Positions 1-9,843 are shown, counted from the stretch's first letter. The stretch: DNA of 64,000 nucleotides from Thermoflavifilum sp. (GCA_023511875.1 JAIMAQ010000009.1:49514-113513), one strand, 5' to 3'. Translations and numbers: made by a program. Notes: a model not told the origin generated them from the sequence alone.

Positions 1-88
1 CGAAGTTTAATTGTGCATTTAATTTACGAAGAAGATTATGCAATTCAACAAAGAAATAGGCAGATGGTTGAGAAATTAACGTTTTTTT

Positions 89-3000
89 GTGCACATGCGC
101 CTCTTGTTGGATGCAGGCTATAGCCATCTGCTAACACGGCGTTGTGGCTGTGGTAAATGGATGCTAACCAGCATGTTGATGACTTGTTGCGCGTTACACG
201 TGTTGCAAGCTTCTGCCCAAACCCATCAGCGTGCAGCTCAGATATGGAAGAATTTGAGATCAACATGCTTGAAGTTAAGTGGCGATACGCTTGTTATCGA
301 TACCCTCAGCATAGTGCCGGGTAGCTTACGTGTATACGGTGTAGCCGATAGTGATTATATCGTCTATCCATTACAAGGATATCTGGTATGGAAGCATTGG
401 CCTGCGCTCGACAGTGTATGCCTACAATATCGGGTATTGCCTCAACAACTCGCTGCACCCATTTTCCGATATTCTCCTCAACTCGCTCAACAAGGTTTTG
501 TGTTGAATACAGCTTATCAGCCCGGTGAATTTCCCTCGCTAAGCAGGCATATGCCAGGCCAATTGGAATATTCAGGTAGTTTGGGGAGAAGCCTCGGTTT
601 TGGCAATAACCAGAGCGTGGTGGTAGGCTCGGCCATGAATTTGCAGGTGTCTGGATATTTGCCCGATAGTATTCGCGTGGAAGCTGCCGTCAGCGATCAG
701 CAGTTACCTATCCAACCTGCAGGCAATACGGCCACCTTGCAAGAGCTCGATCAAGTGTATGTGCGATTTACTCGGCGGGCTGATCGGGTACAACTGGGCG
801 ATTTTGACCTTAGTGGACAAACTTATTTCATGCGCTTTTTTAAGCGTTTGCAAGGAATATCGTTTAGTCATGGTTGGGAGGCTTCTCCAGACGACATTTC
901 CAGCAAGGGCTCTTCCAAAATAAAGTTTCAGCTGGCGGGGGCTATTTCAAAGGGTATCCAAGCAAGAAATATCTTTCAAGGCCAGGAAGGCAATCAAGGC
1001 CCATACCCTCTACATGGCAATCAAGGGGAACTCAATATTTTGGTGCTGGCGGGTACAGAAAAAGTGTATCTAAATGGGCAGTTGTTGCAAAGGGGAGTAG
1101 ACCGCGATTATGTGATCGATTATAATACAGGGCAAATCACCTTTACTCCACACCGCCTCATCACTTCAGATAGCCGCATACAAGTGGAGTTTGAATACGC
1201 TAATCAATATTACCAAAATATACTTTGGTATGCAGCTGGTTGCTGGCAACCCACATCTCATATAGAAGTGAATATGCATGTATACAACAATACCGACAAT
1301 CGAAGAAATCCATTGGTGGCCCCACTCGATGCGGGTCAACAGCAGTTTCTTCGTCGAATAGGCCTGCATACTGATCAAGCTTTTTATCCCAACGCTGTAC
1401 CTGATACAGCCATCACACAACAGGTTCTTTATCGGCGTATCGATACGGTAGTCAATGGCATTCTATACGATAGTGTGTATGTCTTTAGCCAGCAATTATC
1501 AACAACAGACACGCTGTATCGGGTGAGTTTTAGTTATGTGGGGGCAGGGCGGGGCGATTATGTATTAAGCCAGAGTCTGCTCAATGGACACGTGTATAGC
1601 TGGGTAGCCCCAGTGAATAATCAGCATCAAGGCGATTATGTAGCAGCCGTTTTATTGGTAGCTCCTCGCAGTCAACAACTGGTTACCTTGAGCACCGAGG
1701 CTCGGCTTTCCCCTCGAAGCACACTAGAAGGCGAGGTTGCGTGGAGTCGTTTGAATGTCAATACTTTCTCACCTGCTGCCGCTCATCAAGGCATGGCTGC
1801 TCGGCTTGGTTTTCAACAGGAGATACCCATTTCACATTTTTTTTCCCGACCTGCCAGCGTACAAACCCAGCTTAGATATACCTTCACCTCCCCGCAATTT
1901 CAAGCTTTGCAACCCTATCGCCCCATGGAGTTTAATCGTGATTGGAGCTTACCATTAGATAGCATATTGGCGCCCGCCAATGAACACCTCATATCTTTTT
2001 CTACGGGCATCGCTCAACCTGAAGGGTTAAGCCTAAACTATTTATTTCAAGGTTACTGGCGTAGCCTGGATGCTCTGCCTGATGTGGGTTTTCGTGGACT
2101 GGCTCATCAATTAAATTGGACCTATACCTATAGGCAATTTTCCACGCAAGCCCAGTTGGCTTTTACCCATGTGTTTAGCCCTACATATTTGGCCAGCATG
2201 TGGAAGCCCATTATTTCTCTTGCCAAAACCTGGCATGTTGAAGGCAATGCACATTGGGAGTGGCGTGTTAGCTGGCGTCAGGAAAAAGATGCCATAAAAG
2301 CTACACAAGCCGATACCTTACTCCCCAATAGCTATGATTTTCAGGAAACCACTATCGTGATGGAAAGGCAAGCATTGTGGGGCAACATAGGTTTTTCGGC
2401 TAATTATCGCAGCGATCTTATGCCTCGAGGCAAAGCAGGATTTGGAAATGGAGTGCAGGGCAAAACCTATCGATTATTTGGTAGCCGTGAAGGTCTGTAT
2501 CATCAAATCCAAGGAGAATTGGCTTATCGAAATGTGCACATCCAGGATAGCGGTTTTCTCTTTCATCGCGATACTTCACGAACAGATATTTCTGGGGGTC
2601 GATTTCTCACTGGCCAAGTGATCGATCATGTGGCTACGAAAAATGGTTTTTTAGACCATCATCTGGTGTATACCCTTACTGGTGGGCAGCAGCAAGAGCT
2701 AGCGTATACCTATGTAGAGGTGCCTACTGGGCAAGGCCAATACATATGGATCGATTACAATCACGATGGCATTGCACAAACCAATGAATTTCAGCCAGCT
2801 TCTTTTAAAGATCAAGGCAATTATGTGCGGATATATACTCCTGGCAGTCGATTTTTACCTACACGTCTGGTACAATGGGACCAACAATGGACGCTTACGC
2901 CGGCTCGTTTCTGGTCAGCACCACCTTCCCGCTTAGCCCGTTGGCTCTCTCAACTGCGTGTGAATAGTCGTATCAACCTGTCTCGACAACGGCTGGCTGG

Positions 3001-3706
3001 TAGTGGATTTTTATTCAATCCATTTCAACGTTCAGGTGGTGATTCGGCGTGGGTAAATAGCCATACCGAGATGATGCATAGCGTGTTTATCCATCAACTC
3101 AGTGCCAGCTGGAATCTAAATTATACATATCAATGGGTGAGCGATTGCCAACAAATGCTGTATGGGCAGCAGATGCATGCGTTACGCCAACATACAGTTC
3201 GCCTGCATTGGAATGCCATAGCTGGGTATAGCTTTTCGGGGGAATGGACAGCCGGGCGGACGGTCGACAGCCTTGCTGGCCAGGCTGAACAGCGCTATGA
3301 TTACACCTTTCAGAGCTGGGCTCCTACAGTGCAATATGTGCCCAATACCCAATGGCGGGTGGAATGGCGATACAACTGGGAACATAAGCAAAATGCTATT
3401 GATGCGGGTGGTGAAAGCTACTCGGGACAAGCCATAACGGGTATGCTGAACTGGAGCCGGCTTGCAACAATGCGCTTAGAGATCAGCTGCACCTGTAAAT
3501 ACATCCGTTTCCGGGGCGCAACGAGTAGTGCTGCAGGATTTAGCATGCTAGAAGGACTAATGCCTGGCAGAAATTGGCTTTGGCACATAGGATGCACTCG
3601 CCGGCTTGCAGGCAATATAGAACTCGATTTTATTTACGAGGGAAGAAAAACCGCAACCGCTCGAGTCATTCATACCGGTACAGCAACCATCAGAGCGGTC
3701 TTTTAG
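89..3706 (+). CDS. Large outer-membrane beta-barrel-type surface protein, function unknown
   Basis: Predicted 1205-residue exported protein. The N-terminus has basic residues (RR, K) followed by a hydrophobic stretch ending ASA-Q near residue 43, which fits a signal peptide; starts at residues 1 or 3 would both keep it. The body is rich in alternating aromatic/polar strands and ends in phenylalanine (TIRAVF), as outer-membrane barrels do. Around residues 336-370 is a stretch reading YVIDYNTGQITF, and around residues 883-905 one reading YIWIDYNHDGIAQTNEF. I recall both motif styles from large Bacteroidetes surface proteins of the SprA-like kind; the second resembles a calcium-type DxNxDG loop. 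No plug or TonB-box domain is recognisable, so it is probably not a TonB receptor. It stands alone, convergent with the next gene. Role unknown; surface or secretion function is inference. Confidence 0.75.
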   Translation: MHMRLLLDAGYSHLLTRRCGCGKWMLTSMLMTCCALHVLQASAQTHQRAAQIWKNLRSTCLKLSGDTLVIDTLSIVPGSLRVYGVADSDYIVYPLQGYLVWKHWPALDSVCLQYRVLPQQLAAPIFRYSPQLAQQGFVLNTAYQPGEFPSLSRHMPGQLEYSGSLGRSLGFGNNQSVVVGSAMNLQVSGYLPDSIRVEAAVSDQQLPIQPAGNTATLQELDQVYVRFTRRADRVQLGDFDLSGQTYFMRFFKRLQGISFSHGWEASPDDISSKGSSKIKFQLAGAISKGIQARNIFQGQEGNQGPYPLHGNQGELNILVLAGTEKVYLNGQLLQRGVDRDYVIDYNTGQITFTPHRLITSDSRIQVEFEYANQYYQNILWYAAGCWQPTSHIEVNMHVYNNTDNRRNPLVAPLDAGQQQFLRRIGLHTDQAFYPNAVPDTAITQQVLYRRIDTVVNGILYDSVYVFSQQLSTTDTLYRVSFSYVGAGRGDYVLSQSLLNGHVYSWVAPVNNQHQGDYVAAVLLVAPRSQQLVTLSTEARLSPRSTLEGEVAWSRLNVNTFSPAAAHQGMAARLGFQQEIPISHFFSRPASVQTQLRYTFTSPQFQALQPYRPMEFNRDWSLPLDSILAPANEHLISFSTGIAQPEGLSLNYLFQGYWRSLDALPDVGFRGLAHQLNWTYTYRQFSTQAQLAFTHVFSPTYLASMWKPIISLAKTWHVEGNAHWEWRVSWRQEKDAIKATQADTLLPNSYDFQETTIVMERQALWGNIGFSANYRSDLMPRGKAGFGNGVQGKTYRLFGSREGLYHQIQGELAYRNVHIQDSGFLFHRDTSRTDISGGRFLTGQVIDHVATKNGFLDHHLVYTLTGGQQQELAYTYVEVPTGQGQYIWIDYNHDGIAQTNEFQPASFKDQGNYVRIYTPGSRFLPTRLVQWDQQWTLTPARFWSAPPSRLARWLSQLRVNSRINLSRQRLAGSGFLFNPFQRSGGDSAWVNSHTEMMHSVFIHQLSASWNLNYTYQWVSDCQQMLYGQQMHALRQHTVRLHWNAIAGYSFSGEWTAGRTVDSLAGQAEQRYDYTFQSWAPTVQYVPNTQWRVEWRYNWEHKQNAIDAGGESYSGQAITGMLNWSRLATMRLEISCTCKYIRFRGATSSAAGFSMLEGLMPGRNWLWHIGCTRRLAGNIELDFIYEGRKTATARVIHTGTATIRAVF

Positions 3707-3719
3707 CCGGCTATTGATT

Positions 3720-4691
3720 TCACAGAAAACCACCTTTTCGCATGTCTACATCTCCCTGGCCAATTAGATAGCCATTTTCATAAATTTCCACTTTGTAGGT
3801 GCCCGGTTTGAAAGGAGCATTTTGTTTCCAATCGATATCTACATGCGTCTTCTTTCCGGTTTCATAGTTTACCGTTTTCATGGCGGTATAGAGTTTTTCC
3901 GTGCCGTCGGCCAGCGTAAAGCGGCCCGATCCTAAGGCTTCCACAGCCAGGGGTTTGCCATCGGGGTCGGTGATGCATACGTAGATGTCTTTTGGACCAG
4001 AAGGTGTAATGCGGTTTTCATCGAGATCAAAACTAACTCGCATCATATCGGCTCGCTTAGCCCGAGTGGTTTCAACTTCTTTACCACTTTTTTTCAGGTG
4101 GAGTGGGATGATCTCAATATGAGATGCATGCAATACACTTCCTAGTTGCACTTGTTGTGCAAGTTGCTGATTGACTTGTTGGGCGGTGTCTAGGTTACGT
4201 TTCAAAGAATCGCGTTGTTGGGTGAGCACGATTTTTTCGCCTTCCAGGCGTTCAATTTCTTGTTTATATTGTTCAATTGTCGCATTGAGCTGCTGAATAA
4301 GTTGGCGAGCTTCTTCTAGCTGTGCTCGAGTAGCATTGCGATCGTTGAGGATGCTTTGGATGCGTGCTTTTAAGGCGCTGATTTCTTTGTTATTGGCCTT
4401 CAATAGGCTATCCATGTGGGTATTTTGCGAAGTCAGCTGATCGATCATCGCATTGGCAGCCTCGTATTCCTTTTGCAGCTCATTGCGAGCAGAATCGGTA
4501 GAAGCGATTTGCTGAGTAAGTTGAATTTCCTTTTGTTTGTGTTGCGATTTATCGTAAATCAAATATCCCCAGGTAGCCAACAGTGCAACGATGAGGATGA
4601 TGTACAATAGACTCCGGTTTCCACGTTTTTCGGGAGTGGGGTCGGCGCTTGAAGAAGCACCTGGCTCGGTAGGAAATTGCGTGTCTGCCAT
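3720..4691 (-). CDS. Single-pass membrane coiled-coil protein, function unknown
   Basis: Predicted 323 residues from the ATG giving MADTQF; a start 33 bases further upstream is possible but adds an unlikely hydrophilic lead. After a Pro/Ser/Glu-rich N-terminal tail comes one membrane helix at residues 28-46 (LLYIILIVALLATWGYLIY). Residues about 50-185 are a long Gln/Glu/Leu-rich coiled coil. The C-terminal 130 residues form a beta-rich globular region including FDLDENRITPSGPKDIYVCI and a closing GTYKVEIYENGYLIGQG stretch. This fits a protein anchored in the inner membrane with its coiled coil and C-terminal domain outside the cytoplasm. It is divergently arranged with the exonuclease gene. 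I recognise the architecture as common in Bacteroidetes but know no assigned function. Confidence 0.75.
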   Translation of the reverse strand: MADTQFPTEPGASSSADPTPEKRGNRSLLYIILIVALLATWGYLIYDKSQHKQKEIQLTQQIASTDSARNELQKEYEAANAMIDQLTSQNTHMDSLLKANNKEISALKARIQSILNDRNATRAQLEEARQLIQQLNATIEQYKQEIERLEGEKIVLTQQRDSLKRNLDTAQQVNQQLAQQVQLGSVLHASHIEIIPLHLKKSGKEVETTRAKRADMMRVSFDLDENRITPSGPKDIYVCITDPDGKPLAVEALGSGRFTLADGTEKLYTAMKTVNYETGKKTHVDIDWKQNAPFKPGTYKVEIYENGYLIGQGDVDMRKGGFL

Positions 4692-4703
4692 ATGTTGTAG
4701 GTT

Positions 4704-5507
4704 TTGGTGAAAAAAATGAATCATTTACAAATTAGTAAAATTTTTTTTCTGGTGTTCAAGCAAATATCCTTAACAGATCTTCTCTTTCTCGACATCGAAA
4801 CAGTACCCGCTGAATCTCATTTTCATCAGTTGCCGGCCATTATGCAAGAACTCTGGATGGAAAAATTATCAAAAACTAAGCCAGAGTCTGAAATGTCTGC
4901 TGCCGATGCTTATGCCAATCGAGCGGGCATTTATGCAGAGTTTGGAAAAATTATCTGCATCAGCATGGGATTTTTTTATTATCTGCCTTATGATGGAATA
5001 AATAAACGCCTGCAATTGCGCGTCACTTCTTTTAGTGGGGATGATGAAACTCAGGTACTGAACGGATTTTTTGGGGTAATCGAGAGGTTAAACAATAAAG
5101 ACACTTTGAAATTTGTCGGGCACAATATTCAAGAATTTGATTTACCCTACATATGTAGGCGAGCCATTATTTTGGGGCTCGAATTACCCGAAAAGCTCCA
5201 ATGGTATGGCAAGAAACCCTGGGAAGTGCCCGTGATAGATACCTTGCATTTGTGGCGGTTTGGAGATCATAAACATTATATTTCTTTACAACTCCTCACC
5301 ACGGTATTGGGGATTGCTTCTCCAAAAGAAGACATGCGCGGAAGTGAGGTGGCCAGCATTTACTGGCAAGAACATGATTTGGAGCGGATAGCTCAATATT
5401 GTCAGAAAGATGTGGTAGCGGTTGCGCAACTTTTGTTGCGGCTACGGCATGAGCCCTTGCTTGCAGAAGATCAAATTGAATACATTAGACAAATTCCAAT
5501 AAAGTGA
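4704..5507 (+). CDS. PolB-like 3'-5' exonuclease (DEDDy family)
   Basis: Predicted 267-residue ribonuclease-H-fold exonuclease related to the proofreading domain of family B DNA polymerases (the DNA_pol_B_exo2 type). The Exo I motif is LLFLDIETV, the Exo II region FVGHNIQEFDLPYI, and the Exo III region YCQKDVVAVAQLLLRL, giving the expected acidic residues with the YxxxD arrangement of DEDDy enzymes. It probably removes nucleotides from single-stranded 3' ends during repair. The true start is uncertain: the family usually begins just before Exo I, so ATG at 4716 or GTG at 4752 are alternatives. The 3' end overlaps the convergent phosphoesterase gene by 23 bases. Confidence 0.85.
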   Translation: MVKKMNHLQISKIFFLVFKQISLTDLLFLDIETVPAESHFHQLPAIMQELWMEKLSKTKPESEMSAADAYANRAGIYAEFGKIICISMGFFYYLPYDGINKRLQLRVTSFSGDDETQVLNGFFGVIERLNNKDTLKFVGHNIQEFDLPYICRRAIILGLELPEKLQWYGKKPWEVPVIDTLHLWRFGDHKHYISLQLLTTVLGIASPKEDMRGSEVASIYWQEHDLERIAQYCQKDVVAVAQLLLRLRHEPLLAEDQIEYIRQIPIK

Positions 5508-6723
5508 TTTCTGGCAAGATACCTACGCGGCCCGGATACCCTATGAATCCATAACCTCGATTCACGTAAATATATTGTTGACCTTCTCGGTACAGGCCTG
5601 CCCATTGGCGATATACATATTGGCAAGGGCTCCACTTGAACCCGGGTATTTCTACGCCGAATTGAAATCCATGGGTATGCCCCGAGAGTGTGAGTTGAAT
5701 ATCGGGAAACTCAGGGCGGACTTGTGCATCCCAATGGGTAGGATCGTGTGAGAGGAGAATTTTAAACGGGTAGGCTTCAGTGCCTGCATAGGCTTTTTTT
5801 AAATCTCCATATCGAGAAAAATGGCGTAATGCACTCCAATTTTCTACGCCTATCAGAGCGATCTGCTGACCTTGTCGATCTAAAATGGTGTGGGCGTTGT
5901 TGAGCATGTGCCAACCCATGTTGGCTTCTATTTGTTTCAGTTGTTCTAGATTTTTTGCCTTGGCTTCCGCACTTGGCCATTGAGTGTAATCGCCATAGTC
6001 GTGATTACCCAAAATGGAATAAACGCCCATAGGCGCTTTGAGTTGAGAAAAGAGTTCTTGATAATCTGCTAACTCTTCATGATGGTTGTTGATGAGATCG
6101 CCGGTGAAAAAAATAATATCGGGTTTTAGGTCCATAGCCATTTGCACGCCTTTGGCTACTAGATCGGGTCGGGTAAAGCTGCCTGCATGGATATCGGAAA
6201 TTTGCACGGCTCTAAGTCCTCGGAAAGCCTCTGGAAAGTCGGGAAAATGCAGCTTCACATGATGAATGCGATAACGGTATTTATTCGACATGCCATATAA
6301 TAAACTCCCATACAATATGCCGCCCACAATGAGTCCCGTGGCCGAAAGAAATTGAGATCTACTAATGGTAGCGTCGCGTACAGCATCGCCTATTTCGCCG
6401 TGTGGAGCCCAAAGCTTTGCCAGCCAGGCTATACCTCTTCGGATATCATCAATCAATAACCACACATCTACCAAAACCTTTCCTAAGATGGCTCCAATAG
6501 CAATGGTATAGCCTGTCATACGTTGGTGCATGGGTATATGCAAGGATGCCGAGAAAAACAGGAACAAGTAGCTTATCAATGAAAAAGCAAGATATGCTCC
6601 ATATATCAATAGCTTGGCTTTGCCGTGCCAGCCGTGTACTAGCGTGCGTACTGCTTGAAACGCATACCAATCAATAGCCAGTAAAATCAAGATGACCCAG
6701 GTGCTGCGTAAGATCGATAACAT
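5485..6723 (-). CDS. Membrane-anchored metallophosphoesterase (calcineurin-like)
   Basis: Predicted 412 residues. About three hydrophobic helices lie in the first 100 residues, then a further one (GLIVGGILYGSLLYG) precedes the catalytic domain. The metal-binding signature of calcineurin-like phosphoesterases is complete: ISDIHAGS (about residue 173), FFTGDLINN, GNHDYGDY (about residue 239), LSHDP and SGHTHGFQFG (about residue 348). This is the YaeI/YkuE type, whose members act on phosphate esters in or near the membrane; the substrate here cannot be read from sequence. It follows the FMN-reductase gene on the same strand with a 14-base gap, so the two may be cotranscribed. Confidence 0.88.
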   Translation of the reverse strand: MLSILRSTWVILILLAIDWYAFQAVRTLVHGWHGKAKLLIYGAYLAFSLISYLFLFFSASLHIPMHQRMTGYTIAIGAILGKVLVDVWLLIDDIRRGIAWLAKLWAPHGEIGDAVRDATISRSQFLSATGLIVGGILYGSLLYGMSNKYRYRIHHVKLHFPDFPEAFRGLRAVQISDIHAGSFTRPDLVAKGVQMAMDLKPDIIFFTGDLINNHHEELADYQELFSQLKAPMGVYSILGNHDYGDYTQWPSAEAKAKNLEQLKQIEANMGWHMLNNAHTILDRQGQQIALIGVENWSALRHFSRYGDLKKAYAGTEAYPFKILLSHDPTHWDAQVRPEFPDIQLTLSGHTHGFQFGVEIPGFKWSPCQYVYRQWAGLYREGQQYIYVNRGYGFIGYPGRVGILPEITLLEFV

Positions 6724-6737
6724 CGTGCTGCTAAGTT

Positions 6738-7244
6738 TTATAGTTTTAAAAACGATTCAATTTGTTGACGAATCAGTTCCAAGGTGTGCGGATCAGTAAT
6801 TTCGCCTTTTTCATTCATCAGTTGCTTAACCAAGGAGAGTGGCAGTTTATTGGGATGTACGATGATGTTTAAGTAATGAAGTACACCTGTAAAATGATCT
6901 AATCCACGTAGATTACCGCCTCGTCCCTCGGCTACGCCGGTGAGCAAGGCTTTTTTATTATACCAGCATTCTTTATAACGGGTGAGATCCATAAACATTT
7001 TCACTGCACCAGAAAAACTACCATTGTATTCGGGTAAGATGAAGATGAATTTCTGAACCGGAATTATCCAGGAATTCTCGATCTCTTCTAATTGAGGTGT
7101 GCGTTTGTTCAGGTCTAATCCTTCTAAGGAAAGCAGATAGGCGGTCACCGGATAGGCTTGCAGCATATCTACATACTGTTGAGCAATTTTTCGGGTGCGA
7201 CTGCCTGGCCTGTTCGTGCCTGCAATAACGGTAATGACTTCCAT
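6738..7244 (-). CDS. NAD(P)H-dependent FMN reductase, flavodoxin fold
   Basis: Predicted 168 residues. The opening ITVIAGTNRPGSRTRKIA is the phosphate-binding loop for FMN in the NADPH-dependent FMN reductase family, and FILPEYNGSFSGAVKMFMD is the second conserved flavin-contact segment of this family. The enzyme would reduce free or bound flavin, or quinone-like acceptors, in the cytoplasm; the true electron acceptor is unknown. It is the promoter-proximal gene of a likely two-gene unit with the phosphoesterase and diverges from the UPF0173 gene. Confidence 0.88.
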   Translation of the reverse strand: MEVITVIAGTNRPGSRTRKIAQQYVDMLQAYPVTAYLLSLEGLDLNKRTPQLEEIENSWIIPVQKFIFILPEYNGSFSGAVKMFMDLTRYKECWYNKKALLTGVAEGRGGNLRGLDHFTGVLHYLNIIVHPNKLPLSLVKQLMNEKGEITDPHTLELIRQQIESFLKL

Positions 7245-7308
7245 GATGATGAGGCAAACCTACATAAAAAGCCAGAGTCGCATATAATCCACATCAGATC
7301 CACATCGG

Positions 7309-7341
7309 TTTGCCGCTTTCGGGAGAATGGTTGTATTTTTG
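7309..7341 (+). promoter_or_regulatory. Bacteroidetes-type promoter for the UPF0173 gene
   Basis: TTTG at 7309-7312 and TATTTTTG at 7334-7341 are separated by 21 bases and match the published Bacteroides/Flavobacterium -33 TTTG / -7 TAnnTTTG consensus. The predicted start codon lies 32 bases downstream. Confidence 0.6.
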
Positions 7342-7373
7342 TAAAATTCTATTTAAGCTTAAATGAGCGAGCA

Positions 7374-8054
7374 ATGAAACTTACCTATTACGGGCATGCA
7401 TGTTTTGCCGTGCAGGTTGGTCATCGTCATATTTTGTTTGATCCTTTTATCACGCCCAATGAATTGGCAAAACATATTGACATTCATCAGATTCCGGCCG
7501 ACTACATCTTGATTTCACATGGCCATGCCGATCATGTTGCCGATGTGGCTGCTATTGCCAAACGCACGGGTGCTACGTTAGTGTCTAATTTTGAAATCAT
7601 TGAATGGTTTCAAGCACAAGGTTTTCATCAGGTGCATCCCATGAACCATGGAGGGAGTTGGAATTTTGATTTTGGAAAGGTGAAATATGTAAATGCCATT
7701 CACTCGAGTAAGTTGCCCGACGGGGCCAATGGAGGTAATCCTGGCGGATTTGTTTGCCAGACTGCCGAGGGCAATTTTTATTATTCGGGCGACACGGCGC
7801 TTACGCTCGACATGCAGCTTATTCCACGATTTGCGCGTATCGATTTTGCGGTATTGCCCATCGGCGATAATTTTACCATGGGTTATGAAGATGCGTTGAT
7901 AGCTGCTGAGCTCATCCAAACCGAGCGAGTGGTGGGCGTACATTACGATACATTTGGATACATCAAGATCGATAAAGCAGCGGCTCAGTTGGCCTTCCAG
8001 CAAGCGGGTCGTCAGCTGTTATTACCCGCCATTGGGGAAACTATTGAGCTATGA
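7374..8054 (+). CDS. UPF0173 metal-dependent hydrolase (metallo-beta-lactamase fold)
   Basis: Predicted 226 residues beginning MKLTYYGHACFAV, the normal start for this family; the open frame extends upstream but that part has no similarity to the family. The metal-binding motif HGHADH is at residues 49-54, and YYSGDTALT supplies the next metal ligand region. Members are small cytoplasmic metallo-beta-lactamase-fold hydrolases with no settled substrate. The gene has its own promoter-like sequence just upstream and is followed by parA after 37 bases, so it could head a transcript with the partition genes. Confidence 0.9.
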   Translation: MKLTYYGHACFAVQVGHRHILFDPFITPNELAKHIDIHQIPADYILISHGHADHVADVAAIAKRTGATLVSNFEIIEWFQAQGFHQVHPMNHGGSWNFDFGKVKYVNAIHSSKLPDGANGGNPGGFVCQTAEGNFYYSGDTALTLDMQLIPRFARIDFAVLPIGDNFTMGYEDALIAAELIQTERVVGVHYDTFGYIKIDKAAAQLAFQQAGRQLLLPAIGETIEL

Positions 8055-8091
8055 GTCGTTGTCGTTGTTTTTCAACTTTATTTAATCATCC

Positions 8092-8892
8092 ATGGGGAAA
8101 ATCATTGCTTTAGCTAATCAAAAAGGGGGCGTGGGCAAAACCACTACGGCCATCAACCTTTCGGCTAGCCTGGCCGTATTGGAATACAAAACGTTGTTGG
8201 TAGATGCCGATCCGCAAGCCAATAGCACTACTGGTTTAGGTTTTGACTTGCGCAATATTCAGCAGAGTGTGTATGATTGCATGGTCAATGAAGCGCGAGC
8301 TCGCGATATTATTTTGCAAACCGAAATTAAAGATCTGCAGCTATTGCCTGCTCATATCGATCTGGTAGGGGCTGAATTGGAGCTGATTCACCATCCCAAC
8401 CGCGAGCATGTGCTCAAGCAAGTGCTCGACCCCGTGAAGGCAGATTATGATTTTATTCTCATCGATTGCTCGCCTTCATTGGGATTGATTACCGTGAATG
8501 CTCTCACAGCAGCAGATTCTGTGATCATCCCCGTGCAATGCGAATTTTTTGCTCTCGAAGGTTTGGGCAAATTGCTCAATACCATTAAGATTGTGCAGAC
8601 TCGCCTGAATACTTCACTCGAAATTGAAGGCATATTGCTCACCATGTATGATGGTCGCTTACGGTTGAGCAACCAAATTTTAAGTGAAATCAGGCACCAC
8701 TTTCACGATTTAATATTCGATACCATCATCCATCGCAATACACGCCTGGCCGAAGCACCAAGCCTGGGCAAGCCCGCCGTACTTTATGATGCAGATAGCA
8801 ATGGTGCACTACATTATCTTAATCTTGCCCGGGAAATTCTTCAGAAAAACGATGCTACTCGTATTCAGTTGAAAGATAAAATCATTGCCTGA
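8092..8892 (+). CDS. parA: Chromosome-partitioning ATPase ParA (Soj)
   Basis: Predicted 266-residue P-loop ATPase. The deviant Walker A motif KGGVGKTTT starts at residue 11, with the signature lysine, followed by LLVDADPQANSTTG and the Walker B-like DFILIDCSPSLGLIT. ParA binds DNA non-specifically when ATP-bound and moves or spaces ParB-parS complexes during chromosome segregation. The stop codon overlaps the parB start (TGATG), indicating translational coupling. The length is that of chromosomal Soj proteins without an N-terminal DNA-binding extension. Confidence 0.96.
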   Translation: MGKIIALANQKGGVGKTTTAINLSASLAVLEYKTLLVDADPQANSTTGLGFDLRNIQQSVYDCMVNEARARDIILQTEIKDLQLLPAHIDLVGAELELIHHPNREHVLKQVLDPVKADYDFILIDCSPSLGLITVNALTAADSVIIPVQCEFFALEGLGKLLNTIKIVQTRLNTSLEIEGILLTMYDGRLRLSNQILSEIRHHFHDLIFDTIIHRNTRLAEAPSLGKPAVLYDADSNGALHYLNLAREILQKNDATRIQLKDKIIA

Positions 8893-9830
8893 TGTCTGCC
8901 AGTTCACATAAAAAAACCAGTCAGCCTTCGGGCAAAGAAGCATTAGGTAAGGGCATCCGCTCTTTGCTTCAGCATATCGATGCTGATTTTAAATCGCCAT
9001 CCGGTGCATTGGCCGACGAGAAAGTAATGACGGCTACAACGTTTGAACGCATTCCCCTGGATCAAATCGAGGTTAATCCCATGCAACCCCGTCGGGATTT
9101 TGATGAGAAAGCTTTGGCAGAGCTGGCCCAATCGATTCAGGTCCACGATGTCATTCAACCCATTACCGTAAGTCGCATTGACCACAAGCAATATCGATTA
9201 ATTGCAGGAGAAAGACGTTTACGAGCGGCACGTATGGCTGGATTAAAAGATATCCCCGCCTATATTCGCCGGGCCGATGACCAACAATTGTTGGAAATGG
9301 CCCTTACCGAAAACCTACAGCGAGAAGATCTCAACGCTATCGAGACGGCGCTGAGTTATCGCCGCTTAATAGAAGAATGTGGGCTTACCCAAGAACAAGT
9401 TGCCGAACGCGTGGGCAAAGAACGTAGCACGGTAACTAATTACTTGCGTTTACTCAAATTGCCACCCGATATTCAAGTGGCTGTGCGTAAGGGCGAAATC
9501 AGCATGGGGCATGCACGAGCCATCATCAACATAGAAAACGTTGAACAACAATTATTCGTTTTTCATGAGATCATACACAAACAGCTATCGGTGAGGCAAA
9601 CGGAAGAATTGGTCCGACGCATTACCACTCAGCCCAAAAGCAAACGATCTGCTGCCACCGCTCAACTGCCGCCAGCCTATCAACGCATACAAGATCAGTT
9701 GATGGATTTGTTTTCTACACGGGTAAGATTACAACGCAATGCAGCCGGAAAGGGCAATATTTCTATTGATTTTTATTCGGATGAAGAGCTCAATCGTATC
9801 CTGGAATTGTTGCAGCGCATCCGTTCGTGA
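8892..9830 (+). CDS. parB: Chromosome-partitioning protein ParB (Spo0J)
   Basis: Predicted 312 residues. A ParB/Srx-type nuclease/CTPase domain carries IPLDQIEVNPMQPRRDFDE and the box II motif GERRLRAARMAG (about residues 105-117), then ALTENLQREDLNAIETA. A helix-turn-helix lies around residues 163-190 (EEQ..VAERVGKERSTVTNYL region), for parS recognition, and the C-terminal part is the likely dimerisation domain. It is coupled to parA by overlapping stop/start codons. No consensus parS site was noticed nearby, but I could not search for one systematically. Confidence 0.96.
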   Translation: MSASSHKKTSQPSGKEALGKGIRSLLQHIDADFKSPSGALADEKVMTATTFERIPLDQIEVNPMQPRRDFDEKALAELAQSIQVHDVIQPITVSRIDHKQYRLIAGERRLRAARMAGLKDIPAYIRRADDQQLLEMALTENLQREDLNAIETALSYRRLIEECGLTQEQVAERVGKERSTVTNYLRLLKLPPDIQVAVRKGEISMGHARAIINIENVEQQLFVFHEIIHKQLSVRQTEELVRRITTQPKSKRSAATAQLPPAYQRIQDQLMDLFSTRVRLQRNAAGKGNISIDFYSDEELNRILELLQRIRS

Positions 9831-9843
9831 TCAAACACCTCCA

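Noticed and set aside
7158..7373. Longer start for the UPF0173 hydrolase
   Set aside because: The family begins at MKLTYYGHA; the upstream part overlaps the divergent FMN-reductase gene and covers the promoter.
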